A stretch of DNA of 64,000 bases from JADFNB01 sp036397455 (GTDB lineage Bacteria > Gemmatimonadota > Gemmatimonadetes > Gemmatimonadales > GWC2-71-9). The translations under genes were made by a program, and so were the position numbers. Shown here in pieces: positions 16,478 through 24,622 of this stretch. The stretch covers positions 66,771-130,770 of the forward strand of contig DASWIX010000078.1 of the NCBI GenBank assembly GCA_036397455.1, in the 5' to 3' direction. The first letter of the stretch is position 1. Every line of letters starts with the position of its first letter. Below the pieces are notes generated by a model, which was not told the origin of the DNA, did no database searches, and saw only the letters and a list, made by a program, of their open reading frames with translations.

Positions 16478-18530
16478 CGCGCCCAGCCGCCCACCGCAGC
16501 GCGAACGGCAGCGCCACGAGTGTCATCACGGCCGCGGTAAGCGTTCCGAGGATGACCGCCACCCCAAACCGCTGCGTGGGTGGAAACGCCGACAGGCTGA
16601 ACAGGCCAAACCCGGCGCAGATGATCAAAGTGGCCCCGAGAATGGGACGCCACAGGTCGGCGCGTGCCTGCGCGACCGCATCCCAAACGCTCCCATGATC
16701 GCGCACGCGCCGCGCGCGCATCACGAGGTGGATCATGGAATCCACCCCCATCGCCAGGGCGACGTTGGCGGCGGGCGACGTGATGATATCGACCGGAACC
16801 CCGGCCCAACCGATCGTACCGAGTACGACGATAGGAATCGCGGTGAGGCATGCCACCATCGGCAGCGTCCATGACACGGAACGCGACACGACGAACGCCA
16901 CCCCGATGAACAGCAGCACCAACCCACCCAGTCCGAACCGCAGGCTCTTGCCAATCAGACGACCGAGCTGGGCCTGCAGTTCGTAGGCCCCGCCGACCGC
17001 GGTCACCTCCAAGCCAGCCCGGAGGGCCATCGCACGCAGCCGTGCCACCACGGCGGCCCGTGACGTCTCGCGGCCCGCTTCGCGCATGCGCAGGAAGAAC
17101 AAGCCCTCCTGGCGATCCGCGGTCACGAAGCTCGCGGCGATGCGATGGAACAGCGGCTGATCGAGGATATCGAGCAACTGGCGCCATCCGAAGAAGCCCG
17201 CGAGCGGCTGCTGCCTGGCGTGAGCGAGGATGATCACCGGCGACAGCACGACGCCGACCGACCGATCCGCCTCGAGCGCATCCTGGAAGGTCCACATCGC
17301 GCGGTGCACCGCATCGGTATCGACCCGCCGGCCGCCGCTGTCTCGCACCACCATATAGAGGGGGCTGCTCCCGCCGTCCGCATCCACCGCGTCGAGCCCG
17401 CGGCGGATCGTGCTGTGGCGGCCGAAATAGGAGAGCAACGACGGATCGGTACTGAGCCGCAGCACACCCGGAATGAGCGCCACGACCACGACGGCGATCC
17501 CGGCGAGCCACCGGGTGCCGTGCCGGACGGGAAGCCAGCCGGCGTGCTCCCGCGCGTCGCTTCGCGTATCAACGGACCCGGCGTGCAGAAACGCCGGATA
17601 GACCGCGTACGCCGTGGCCAGCGCGACGACCGTGCCGATCGCCCCGGCCAGTCCCAGGTCCCGCAGCGGCCTGGCGGACGCCAACAGCAGGCTCAAGAAA
17701 CCGGACAACGTCGTGACGGCGCACCAGATGGACGCGGGAAAGGTCTCCCGCTTGGCGTGCGCGACGAGATCGGCGCCAGCCGATGGATCGGCGGACAGCC
17801 GACGCCAGTTGGACGTGATGAACACGATGTGCGACAGGGTCAGCACGAAGACGATCGTGACGATGTTGGCGGTCAGCAGCCCAATCCGCATTCCCGCGAG
17901 ATCCGTGATGGAAACGGTTAACGCACACGCGGTGAGACACGCGGAGAGCGTGCCGGCGACCAGCCGCCCGCTGCGATACACGACCTGCACCACCACGGCG
18001 AACACCAGCAGTGCCGCGAGCGAGAAGATCACGAAATCGTGCCGCAGGCTTCGGCGAATCAACTCGACGACGTACGGCACCCCCGAGATCTCGATATCGG
18101 TTCGGCCGGCGACCGCCTGTTCGATCCCCGGGACCAACCTGGCGGGATCCAGGTCTCCGACCTGCGCGATGATGTTGGTCGCGGCGCCGCCGGGAGGCAG
18201 CAGCAGCCTACCCCACAACGGGCTCTCCGGATCGTCGCGCGCAATGCTGTACACCGCCTCGACGCCGGGGGCGCCGCGGAGGCGGCGCGACACCGTGTCG
18301 ATCCCCGCCCGGTAAGCCGGCGAACCGATGTCCGGCCCGGCCACGCGAATCACCAGTTGGTCGGGCGAGGGGAACCGCTCGGTGATCTCGACCGTGGCAC
18401 GGAGCTGCGGGTCGTTCGCGGAAAAAAAGAAATCACTCTCGACCCTGGGCGAGAGGTCGACCCACGCCACGACGGCGCCGACGAGGATCACGGCCAGCGC
18501 GGCGAATACCCACTCCTGGTTCCTTCGCAT
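16467..18530 (-). CDS. RND/MMPL-family transporter
   Basis: A 687-aa inner-membrane transporter in the short RND (MMPL-like) class. It shows the twofold layout: one N-terminal helix (FAALAVILVGAVVAWVDL), a periplasmic loop, about five helices near 165-335, then a second single helix, loop and five helices near 515-680. Regions such as LTLSHIVFITSNWRR and ALAMGVDSMIHLVMRARR match the D-x-x-I-H/F segment of helix 4 and 10 in this family. Substrate is unknown; lipids or hydrophobic molecules are typical of MMPL relatives. The gene is divergent from the DUF4440-like gene and ends tail-to-tail with the S9 peptidase. Confidence 0.85.
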   Translation of the reverse strand: MRRNQEWVFAALAVILVGAVVAWVDLSPRVESDFFFSANDPQLRATVEITERFPSPDQLVIRVAGPDIGSPAYRAGIDTVSRRLRGAPGVEAVYSIARDDPESPLWGRLLLPPGGAATNIIAQVGDLDPARLVPGIEQAVAGRTDIEISGVPYVVELIRRSLRHDFVIFSLAALLVFAVVVQVVYRSGRLVAGTLSACLTACALTVSITDLAGMRIGLLTANIVTIVFVLTLSHIVFITSNWRRLSADPSAGADLVAHAKRETFPASIWCAVTTLSGFLSLLLASARPLRDLGLAGAIGTVVALATAYAVYPAFLHAGSVDTRSDAREHAGWLPVRHGTRWLAGIAVVVVALIPGVLRLSTDPSLLSYFGRHSTIRRGLDAVDADGGSSPLYMVVRDSGGRRVDTDAVHRAMWTFQDALEADRSVGVVLSPVIILAHARQQPLAGFFGWRQLLDILDQPLFHRIAASFVTADRQEGLFFLRMREAGRETSRAAVVARLRAMALRAGLEVTAVGGAYELQAQLGRLIGKSLRFGLGGLVLLFIGVAFVVSRSVSWTLPMVACLTAIPIVVLGTIGWAGVPVDIITSPAANVALAMGVDSMIHLVMRARRVRDHGSVWDAVAQARADLWRPILGATLIICAGFGLFSLSAFPPTQRFGVAVILGTLTAAVMTLVALPFALRWAAGRVRE

Positions 18531-18593
18531 CGGGCCTTAGATTACCACGCCGAGTCTGGAACGCCAAAAACCGACGGGAAACGGGGGCGCACC

Positions 18594-19052
18594 ATGAACC
18601 GGTGGATGGGTATCGCGACGATCACGTGGTCTGCGCTGGGCGGCTTGGCCGACACCGGCGCGGCCCAGACCAATGAGGTGCGGGCCGCGATGGACGCCAC
18701 CCTGATAGCGTGGCAGCAGGGAGACTTCACCGCGCTGGCGGCACAATACCATCCGGCAGCGCGTGGTTTCTTCCTCGACGGCGGGGCGCTCCTTCGAGGA
18801 TTCAACCAGCCGTTGCTCGACGCCGCCTACGCGGCCGGCGTGCGGGCGTCGTTTACGCCCCGGGACGTGGATGTGGCGGTGTACGGGGACGTCGCCGTCG
18901 CGGTCGCGATGCTGGACGGCACCCTCACCTTGCCGGACGGATCAACCCAGCAGGGGCCGTGGCGCTACAGCGAGACTCGCGCGCGGCAGAACGGCCGGTG
19001 GCTGATCGTCCAATACCACTTTTCGCCCCGCACCCCGCCGCCTATCCGCTAG
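18594..19052 (+). CDS. secreted DUF4440 / NTF2-like protein
   Basis: A 152-aa protein with a signal peptide (MNRWMGIATITWSALGGLADTGAAQ) and an NTF2-like cone fold typical of DUF4440/SnoaL: VRAAMDATLIAWQQGDFTALAAQYHP at the start and RYSETRARQNGRWLIVQYHFS at the end, the usual terminal W-x-I-x-x-x-H motif. Such proteins often have no known reaction. ATG at 18594 is the only start that gives a signal peptide. It overlaps the convergent deaminase gene by 11 bases. Confidence 0.75.
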   Translation: MNRWMGIATITWSALGGLADTGAAQTNEVRAAMDATLIAWQQGDFTALAAQYHPAARGFFLDGGALLRGFNQPLLDAAYAAGVRASFTPRDVDVAVYGDVAVAVAMLDGTLTLPDGSTQQGPWRYSETRARQNGRWLIVQYHFSPRTPPPIR

Positions 19053-20901
19053 ATCGCCGCGCGTCCACGCGATAGGCCTCCATGGCGTAGTACTCGGCGA
19101 GTCCGAGACGATCGGCCCGTGCCGCGGTCTCGAGGTTGCGTGCCTCCACGCGCTGCCAGAACTCACGCTCGTCGGAGCCTCCCGGGAACGGTGCCCGGTC
19201 CTTCTGGGACTGATGCTTGAAGATGGCGAGGATCTTGGATTGCAGTTCGTCGCGGGCGAGGGGAACGAGGACGTCGGCTTCCGTCATCGACCATTCCTGC
19301 CACGCACCGCGATAGTACCACACCTCAGGCCGCATTCCGTCATGGCGGTGGAGCGCCGCTTCGATGGCCTCGAGACACATCCGGTGAGTCCCGTGCGGGT
19401 CGGACAGGTCGCCGGCGGCGAACACCAGATCCGGCTGCACCTCCGCCAGCAGTGCGCCAATGGCGGAGACATCCTCGTCTCCGATTGGCCGCTTGCGCAC
19501 CTCACCGGTGCGATAGAACGGCAGATTCAGGAACCGAGCGCTTTCGCGCGGCAGGCCGACCGCTTCGATGGCCGAAACCGCTTCCGACTCCCGGATGAAA
19601 CGCTTGAGGAGTTGGACCGTTTCGCTATCCACCGCCCCGGGGCGCTTGCTCGCCAGCGCCTGCTCGACGGCCTGCCGTGTCGCGGCGATCGTGGCCGCGT
19701 CGAGACCGCACGCCTCCGCTGCGCGCTCGATGAAGTCGAGATGTCGCCGCACGTCGTGATCGAATACCGCGATATTGCCGCTCGTCATGTAGGCGATCAC
19801 GATCTCGTTGCGATTGCGGTGCAGCTTGCGCAGGATCCCGCCCATCGAGATCACGTCATCGTCCGGGTGGGGAGAGAACACCACGACGCGCTGCTCGCTC
19901 GGCAGCAACGACCGGCCGCGGATCTTGTCGCGCAGCCGCGTAAACACCGCACCGTTGATCGGTCCAGGCTGGCCCTGGGTGGCGAGCAACGCGCTCAAGT
20001 GGTGTTCCCGGTAGTGGTTCGCCGAGAGTTTCAAGATGGCGGTTTGGGTCTGCTCGGCGAGCCACACCACCGCACGCTCGGTCATGGCCGCTGTCCACTC
20101 GACATCGCCCACCAGCCATGGAGTCGCCACGCGCGTCAGCGCACCGGCGGCGGCCGTGTCGAGGTAGGCCGTCACCGCGGGATGGCTCTGCAGGTACGTC
20201 GCCGGCACGCTGGGCGACACGTCCCCCTCGACCGCGCGCCGCACGACGTCGGCCTTGTGCTCCCCGGTCGCGATCAGGGCAATCGCCCGCGCGTCGAGAA
20301 TCGTGGCCATGCCCATCGTCAGGGCTTCGAGCGGGACGTTGTCTTCGCCAAAGAAGTCGGCGGCGGCATCCCGCCGCGTGACGGTGTCGAGTGTAACGAG
20401 CCGGGTACGCGAAGCCGGGGAGGAGCCCGGCTCGTTGAATCCGACGTGCCCGCTCCGCCCGATCCCCAACAACTGGAAGTCGATGCCGCCGGCGTCCCGG
20501 ATGGCCCGCTCGTACTCCTGGCCGTACGGCACCAGGCGGTCGCGTGCCATGCTCCCATCCGGCACATGGGTGTTTGCCGCGTCGATATTGACGTGCGCGA
20601 AGAAGTTCTCCGTCATGTACCGCCGGTAGCTGTGGGCGCTCTCGGGGGACATCGGGTAGTACTCGTCGAGGTTGAACGTGACGACGTGGGAGAAGTCAAC
20701 CGCGCCCGCGTGAAACCGGCGAATCAACTCACCGTAGACGCCAAGCGGGGTGCTGCCTGTCGCCAGGCCCAACACGCACCGACCCCGGGCGGCGGTTGCT
20801 CGATGAATGACGTCGACGATCCGGTCCGCCAGCAGTGACGCGAGGGCGTCGTGGCTCTCGACGACCAGGGTGGCCATCCGCTCTCTGGTGTAATCCTGCA
20901 T
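19042..20901 (-). CDS. nagB: NagB/PIG-L fusion: glucosamine-6-phosphate deaminase with LmbE-like deacetylase domain
   Basis: A 619-aa two-domain protein. Residues 10-275 are NagB-like, with GLATGSTP (45-52) for phosphate binding, NLDEYYP (77-83) with the catalytic Asp region, and LGIGRSGHVGFNEPGS (145-160). Residues about 340-600 are a PIG-L/LmbE domain with the zinc motif SPHPDDD (344-350) and a later DPHGTHR. The same fusion is known in Bacteroidetes NagB. It should isomerise and deaminate GlcN-6-P to fructose-6-P; the second domain could remove the acetyl group. It is divergent from the GalNAc-kinase-like gene, 34 bases apart, supporting an amino-sugar role. The start may instead be the ATG at 20877. 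Confidence 0.88.
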   Translation of the reverse strand: MQDYTRERMATLVVESHDALASLLADRIVDVIHRATAARGRCVLGLATGSTPLGVYGELIRRFHAGAVDFSHVVTFNLDEYYPMSPESAHSYRRYMTENFFAHVNIDAANTHVPDGSMARDRLVPYGQEYERAIRDAGGIDFQLLGIGRSGHVGFNEPGSSPASRTRLVTLDTVTRRDAAADFFGEDNVPLEALTMGMATILDARAIALIATGEHKADVVRRAVEGDVSPSVPATYLQSHPAVTAYLDTAAAGALTRVATPWLVGDVEWTAAMTERAVVWLAEQTQTAILKLSANHYREHHLSALLATQGQPGPINGAVFTRLRDKIRGRSLLPSEQRVVVFSPHPDDDVISMGGILRKLHRNRNEIVIAYMTSGNIAVFDHDVRRHLDFIERAAEACGLDAATIAATRQAVEQALASKRPGAVDSETVQLLKRFIRESEAVSAIEAVGLPRESARFLNLPFYRTGEVRKRPIGDEDVSAIGALLAEVQPDLVFAAGDLSDPHGTHRMCLEAIEAALHRHDGMRPEVWYYRGAWQEWSMTEADVLVPLARDELQSKILAIFKHQSQKDRAPFPGGSDEREFWQRVEARNLETAARADRLGLAEYYAMEAYRVDARRSSG

Positions 20902-20935
20902 ATTCCTCCACAGCGACTCGACCGGGGAATCTCCT

Positions 20936-22156
20936 GTGGGCGTGCCGAACGAACTGAGGATCCAGCGGTTGCGTCGCGCCTTTCGCGACCGCTACGGGCA
21001 CGCCGGGGCGTTCGTGGCGACGGCGCCCGGCCGGGTGAACGTGATAGGCGAGCACATTGACTATAACGAATTGTCCGTGCTGCCCATGGCGATCCAGCGT
21101 CGCGTTGCCCTTGTGTTCCGGCCCCGCGCCGATGAGACGATCCGGATCGCCAACGCCCGCCGATCCTTTCCAGACGGCCGCTTCGCGTTGCGTCCCACCA
21201 TTCCTCCGCACCCGGTGGGGGCGTGGTGCAACTATGTGAAAGCGGCCGCGGAGGAGTTGGCAACCGGGTACGGTGCGCATCACGGCCTGGACGCGATCGT
21301 CGACTCCACCATCCCCGTGGCGGCGGGCTTGAGTTCCTCGTCCGCTCTCGTGATCGCGACCGCACTCGCCATCGCCCATACCAACGAGTTGGAGATTCCG
21401 CCCCTCGAGTTGGCCGGGCGGATGGCGGCCGCCGAACGGTACGTCGGGACGCAGGGGGGAGGGATGGACCAGGCCATCAGCCTGCTCGCACAATCCGGGA
21501 CCGCGAGCCGAATCGATTTCGACCCGCTGCGCGTCACGGCCGTTCCGATCCCGCCCGCGTGGCGATTCATCGTCGCGCACAGCCTCTCGGCCGCGGAAAA
21601 ATCCGGTCGCGTTCAGGCCGTATACAATCAGCGCACGAGGGAATGTCGGGAGGCGCTCGCACGGGTGGCGGCACACATCGGACCGGCCGGTTCCCGCCCG
21701 ACGTACGCGACGTTGACGGCGACCCACGCGGTCGAGGAACTCGTGGCTGTCGCGGAGTCCCACCTGGACGGTGCGCCGCGCCGGCGGTTCCGTCACGTCG
21801 TCACGGAAGCCGATCGCGTGCGCCGGGCGGAGATGGCCATGCGGGAGGGGGACCTCGAAGCCCTCGGCGCGGTACTACGCGATTCGCAGGCGAGCCTGCG
21901 GGACGATTACGAGGTCAGCACGCCGGACCTCGAGCGCCTCGTGGATTTCGCCCTGGAGGCCGGCGCCGCCGGCGCGCGTCTGACCGGAGCGGGCATGGGC
22001 GGTTGTGCGATCGCGCTGTGCACGGACGATCGATTGGACGAGGTGATGGGAATGCTCGAGCGGAAGTTCTACGGGGCCCGCGCGTGGTCGGGCGCGCTCG
22101 ATGACGTGTTGTTCGTGGCGGAACCATCTTCCGGTGCGACGGTCACCTCGCTGTAG
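20936..22156 (+). CDS. GHMP sugar kinase, GALK2 (N-acetylgalactosamine kinase)-like
   Basis: A 406-aa GHMP kinase. The sugar signature GRVNVIGEHIDYN (32-44) has Ile where bacterial galactokinases have Thr, and continues LSVLPMAI; this and RYVGTQGGGMDQAI resemble eukaryotic GALK2 more than GalK. The ATP loop is PVAAGLSSSSAL and motif 3 is LTGAGMGGCAIAL. The product is therefore more likely a GalNAc/GlcNAc 1-kinase than a plain galactokinase; this is inferred from motifs. The start is GTG at 20936. Neighbours (NagB fusion, sugar nucleotidyltransferase, hexosaminidase) fit amino-sugar salvage. Its last 88 bases overlap the FeoA-domain gene on the other strand. Confidence 0.82.
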   Translation: MGVPNELRIQRLRRAFRDRYGHAGAFVATAPGRVNVIGEHIDYNELSVLPMAIQRRVALVFRPRADETIRIANARRSFPDGRFALRPTIPPHPVGAWCNYVKAAAEELATGYGAHHGLDAIVDSTIPVAAGLSSSSALVIATALAIAHTNELEIPPLELAGRMAAAERYVGTQGGGMDQAISLLAQSGTASRIDFDPLRVTAVPIPPAWRFIVAHSLSAAEKSGRVQAVYNQRTRECREALARVAAHIGPAGSRPTYATLTATHAVEELVAVAESHLDGAPRRRFRHVVTEADRVRRAEMAMREGDLEALGAVLRDSQASLRDDYEVSTPDLERLVDFALEAGAAGARLTGAGMGGCAIALCTDDRLDEVMGMLERKFYGARAWSGALDDVLFVAEPSSGATVTSL

Positions 22157-22578
22157 GAACCTTCCACCAGGATCTCGCGCGCGATCTCGCTGTCGAGCGC
22201 AAGCTCGGTCTCACCCACACGCAGGACGAACGACGGTCGCCGCTGGATCAGCGTGATCTCGGCACCGGGAATCAGCCCGAACACCGCGAGCGCGTTTCGG
22301 CGCGACGTCCGAGCGCTGATCAGATCGACCACCCGCGCACGTTCCCCGTCACGCAGCTGCGCAACCGTACGGCACGCCACCGCTGGCACCGGGATCCGCG
22401 CCGGCGTGAAGAGGCGGCGCAACCAGGACACGACCGTCGGTGTCTCGGGGAATTCGTAGCCGCAGGTTGGACAGCGAATCAAGTGACATACCGCGCCAAT
22501 CGGGCACCCGTGCGCGCAGAGCGTATCACCGCGCTCGAACTCGAATCCGCAGAACGGGCAGGTCAGATACCGAGCCAT
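22069..22578 (-). CDS. zinc-ribbon plus FeoA-domain protein
   Basis: A 169-aa protein. The N-terminal 45 residues contain CPFCGFEF, CAHGCPIGAVC and CPTCGYEFPE, enough cysteines for one or two metal sites. Residues about 68-145 form a FeoA (SH3-like) domain: RTVAQLRDGERARVVDL, GLIPGAEITLIQRRPSFVLRVGETELALDSEIA. It starts inside the last codons of feoB (16-base overlap), so it is translationally coupled and probably assists FeoB. The C-terminal tail (SATNNTSSSAPDHARAP) is low-complexity and lies in the region overlapping the GalNAc-kinase-like gene. Confidence 0.85.
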   Translation of the reverse strand: MARYLTCPFCGFEFERGDTLCAHGCPIGAVCHLIRCPTCGYEFPETPTVVSWLRRLFTPARIPVPAVACRTVAQLRDGERARVVDLISARTSRRNALAVFGLIPGAEITLIQRRPSFVLRVGETELALDSEIAREILVEGSYSEVTVAPEDGSATNNTSSSAPDHARAP

Positions 22579-24548
22579 GTCCCCACCTGGTTCACCAGTC
22601 CACCAACGAAGAACGCAAAGGGGAAGATGAACGCCGCCATGCGCCACGCGGTCTTCTGTCCATGTTCCTTGGCAATCATCAGGAAATTGGCGATGCACGG
22701 CATGAACAACGTGATCGTCACCATGGCGACGAGAATCTGGTGCGCGCTGAGCGTCGGTACCGGGCCCGTCGCGGCATCGAGAATGTAGACCGCCCCGAAA
22801 TCCCGTCGCAGGAAGCCGATCAGGAACGCGTTGGCCATTTCCACCGGGAGCCCGAGCCAGCCCGTCACCACCGGCGCTCCGAGCTGTGCGATGCGCTGCA
22901 GGACGTTGAGCCGGTCGAGCACGAACAGGATAGCCGTCCCGACAACGAAGATCGGAATGACCTCCCGCAAATACCAGTTCAGCCGCCCCATCGTCTTGAC
23001 GATCACGTTGGACAGTTGTGGCCGGCGCATCGGGGGGATTTCGAGTATGAAGTCGCTGGTGTCGCCGTCGAACAGACGGGCGGTGAGCCACCCGACCAGG
23101 ACGATCACGCCGACCACCAACCCAAGCCAGAACAGCGCGGCGACCGGCGCGAGAATCGCCATCATGGCCAGCAGAACGCCGAGTTGCGCCGAGCACGGCA
23201 CCGCCAGCGCCAGCAACATCGTGGTCACGACCCGTTCCTTGCGCGTCTCCAGCACCCGCGTCGCCATCGTGGCCATCGTGTCGCATCCCAACCCGAGCAA
23301 CATCGGAAGGACCGCTTTGCCGTTCAACCCCATCACGCGGAAGATCCGGTTGACCATGATGGCCATGCGGGGAAAGTACCCGGTGTCCTCCAACACGCTG
23401 AACACGATAAAGAACGTGGTGACGATGGGCAGCACGATCGCGAGCGCGTAGGTCAGCGCCATGGTCAGTGCACCGAACTCGCCGACCAGGAAGTCGTGCA
23501 GGAACCGCCGGATCGACTGGAGCCCCCTGACCGGCGTCGTGCCTTCCAGATGATAGGCCGTCACGTCCACGACGCGCTCGACCGTGTGCAACGCGACGTC
23601 GCGTCCCGGTATCAGCGGAACGTCGAGCTGGTAGCGGACCGCCGCGGTGGCGTGTGTGTGGGGAAACGGGAGCACCGCATCGGTGGCACGAATGAGCAGG
23701 GGGTGCACCCGTTGTTGGAAGACGCCGACCTCCAACGCGTCCACCAGGGTCCCGGCGCCGAACAGCCCGACAAACCAGAACGATCCCAACAACACGATCG
23801 CCAGGAGGCCCAGTCCCCGAATCGGGTGCATCGCCCAGAATCCGAGCCGCACGCGCCACGACGACCGCGCGGGCTGTTCGATCGAGTACGTCTCGGCGAG
23901 CAACCCGTTGACGTAGGCGAAGCGGGATCGGTTGCGGTCGTATTCGTCCTCGTCCACGTCATGTGCAATCGCCGACCGCTGCGGGATTCGTGCGCCGCCC
24001 ACCGCCGCGACGACATCGGCCATGCCGATCCCGCGGTTGGCGATCGTCCCGACGACCGGGATGCCGAACAACTCGCTCAGCCGCGTGCGGTCGATCTGGC
24101 CGCCGCGTTCCTCCAACTCATCGAGCATGTTCAGGACGAGGACCATCGGCCGCCCGAGATCGGCGAGTTGCAACGTGAGCAGCAGGGCGCGGCGCAGGTT
24201 CTTGGCGTCGGCGACTTGCACGATGGTGGCGTCGGCGTGTCGCTCGAGCAGGTCGCGCGTGACCCGTCCGTCGTCGCTCCGCGGCGTCAGGTCGTTCAGC
24301 CCCGGCGTGTCGATCACGTCGCAGTCGGTGCCGGCCAGGACGGCGCGGGCCCGGGCGACCTCGACGGTGGTACCGGGATAGTTGGAGACGGTGACGTAGC
24401 GGCTGGTAAGGTTCCCGAACAACACGCTCTTGCCCACGTTCGGGTTCCCGACGAGTACCACGGTCGGTCGCGCCGGCGGGCAAACGGGAGCCCCGCTGGC
24501 ACCGTGCGTGTCAGCCAACGTACCGGACAACGACGAGTTTCCGCTCAC
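22563..24548 (-). CDS. feoB: ferrous iron transporter FeoB
   Basis: A 661-aa Fe(II) permease with an N-terminal GTPase domain: G1 GNPNVGKS (34-41), G2 NYPGTT, G3 DTPG, G4 NMLD. The membrane part holds two Gate regions, including GLGCDTMATMATR and VPCSAQLGVLLAMM, with the conserved cysteines, and ends MPCIANFLMIAKEHG. Start is GTG at 24548 (VSGNSS...). It follows the symporter gene on the same strand after 74 AT-richer bases in which an iron-responsive promoter is possible but no clear Fur box was recognised. FeoA-domain gene follows with overlap. Confidence 0.95.
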   Translation of the reverse strand: MSGNSSLSGTLADTHGASGAPVCPPARPTVVLVGNPNVGKSVLFGNLTSRYVTVSNYPGTTVEVARARAVLAGTDCDVIDTPGLNDLTPRSDDGRVTRDLLERHADATIVQVADAKNLRRALLLTLQLADLGRPMVLVLNMLDELEERGGQIDRTRLSELFGIPVVGTIANRGIGMADVVAAVGGARIPQRSAIAHDVDEDEYDRNRSRFAYVNGLLAETYSIEQPARSSWRVRLGFWAMHPIRGLGLLAIVLLGSFWFVGLFGAGTLVDALEVGVFQQRVHPLLIRATDAVLPFPHTHATAAVRYQLDVPLIPGRDVALHTVERVVDVTAYHLEGTTPVRGLQSIRRFLHDFLVGEFGALTMALTYALAIVLPIVTTFFIVFSVLEDTGYFPRMAIMVNRIFRVMGLNGKAVLPMLLGLGCDTMATMATRVLETRKERVVTTMLLALAVPCSAQLGVLLAMMAILAPVAALFWLGLVVGVIVLVGWLTARLFDGDTSDFILEIPPMRRPQLSNVIVKTMGRLNWYLREVIPIFVVGTAILFVLDRLNVLQRIAQLGAPVVTGWLGLPVEMANAFLIGFLRRDFGAVYILDAATGPVPTLSAHQILVAMVTITLFMPCIANFLMIAKEHGQKTAWRMAAFIFPFAFFVGGLVNQVGTWLGI

Positions 24549-24622
24549 ATCGGGAAACTCGCCATTGCGAGGTAAAACGATTCTAAAGCGTTTGTGAAGA
24601 AGGCCGAATTACACGCCCATCC

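Noticed and set aside
20936..22156. Plain galactokinase (galK) call
   Set aside because: GHMP features fit, but the GEHIDY and GTQGGGMDQ signatures match GALK2-type N-acetylgalactosamine kinase better than GalK.
22579..23859. N-terminal extension of the FeoA-domain frame into feoB
   Set aside because: The extension is the out-of-frame shadow of feoB; the real protein starts at ATG 22578 with MARYLTCPFCG.
22440..24575. Long plus-strand ORF of 711 codons opposite feoB
   Set aside because: Its product is Arg/His/Gln/Asp-rich low complexity, as expected from the antisense of a high-GC membrane protein; feoB on the other strand has all family motifs.
24549..24622. Fur box in the AT-richer gap before feoB
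   Set aside because: No 19-bp inverted GATAATGAT-like site is visible; only scattered A/T runs.
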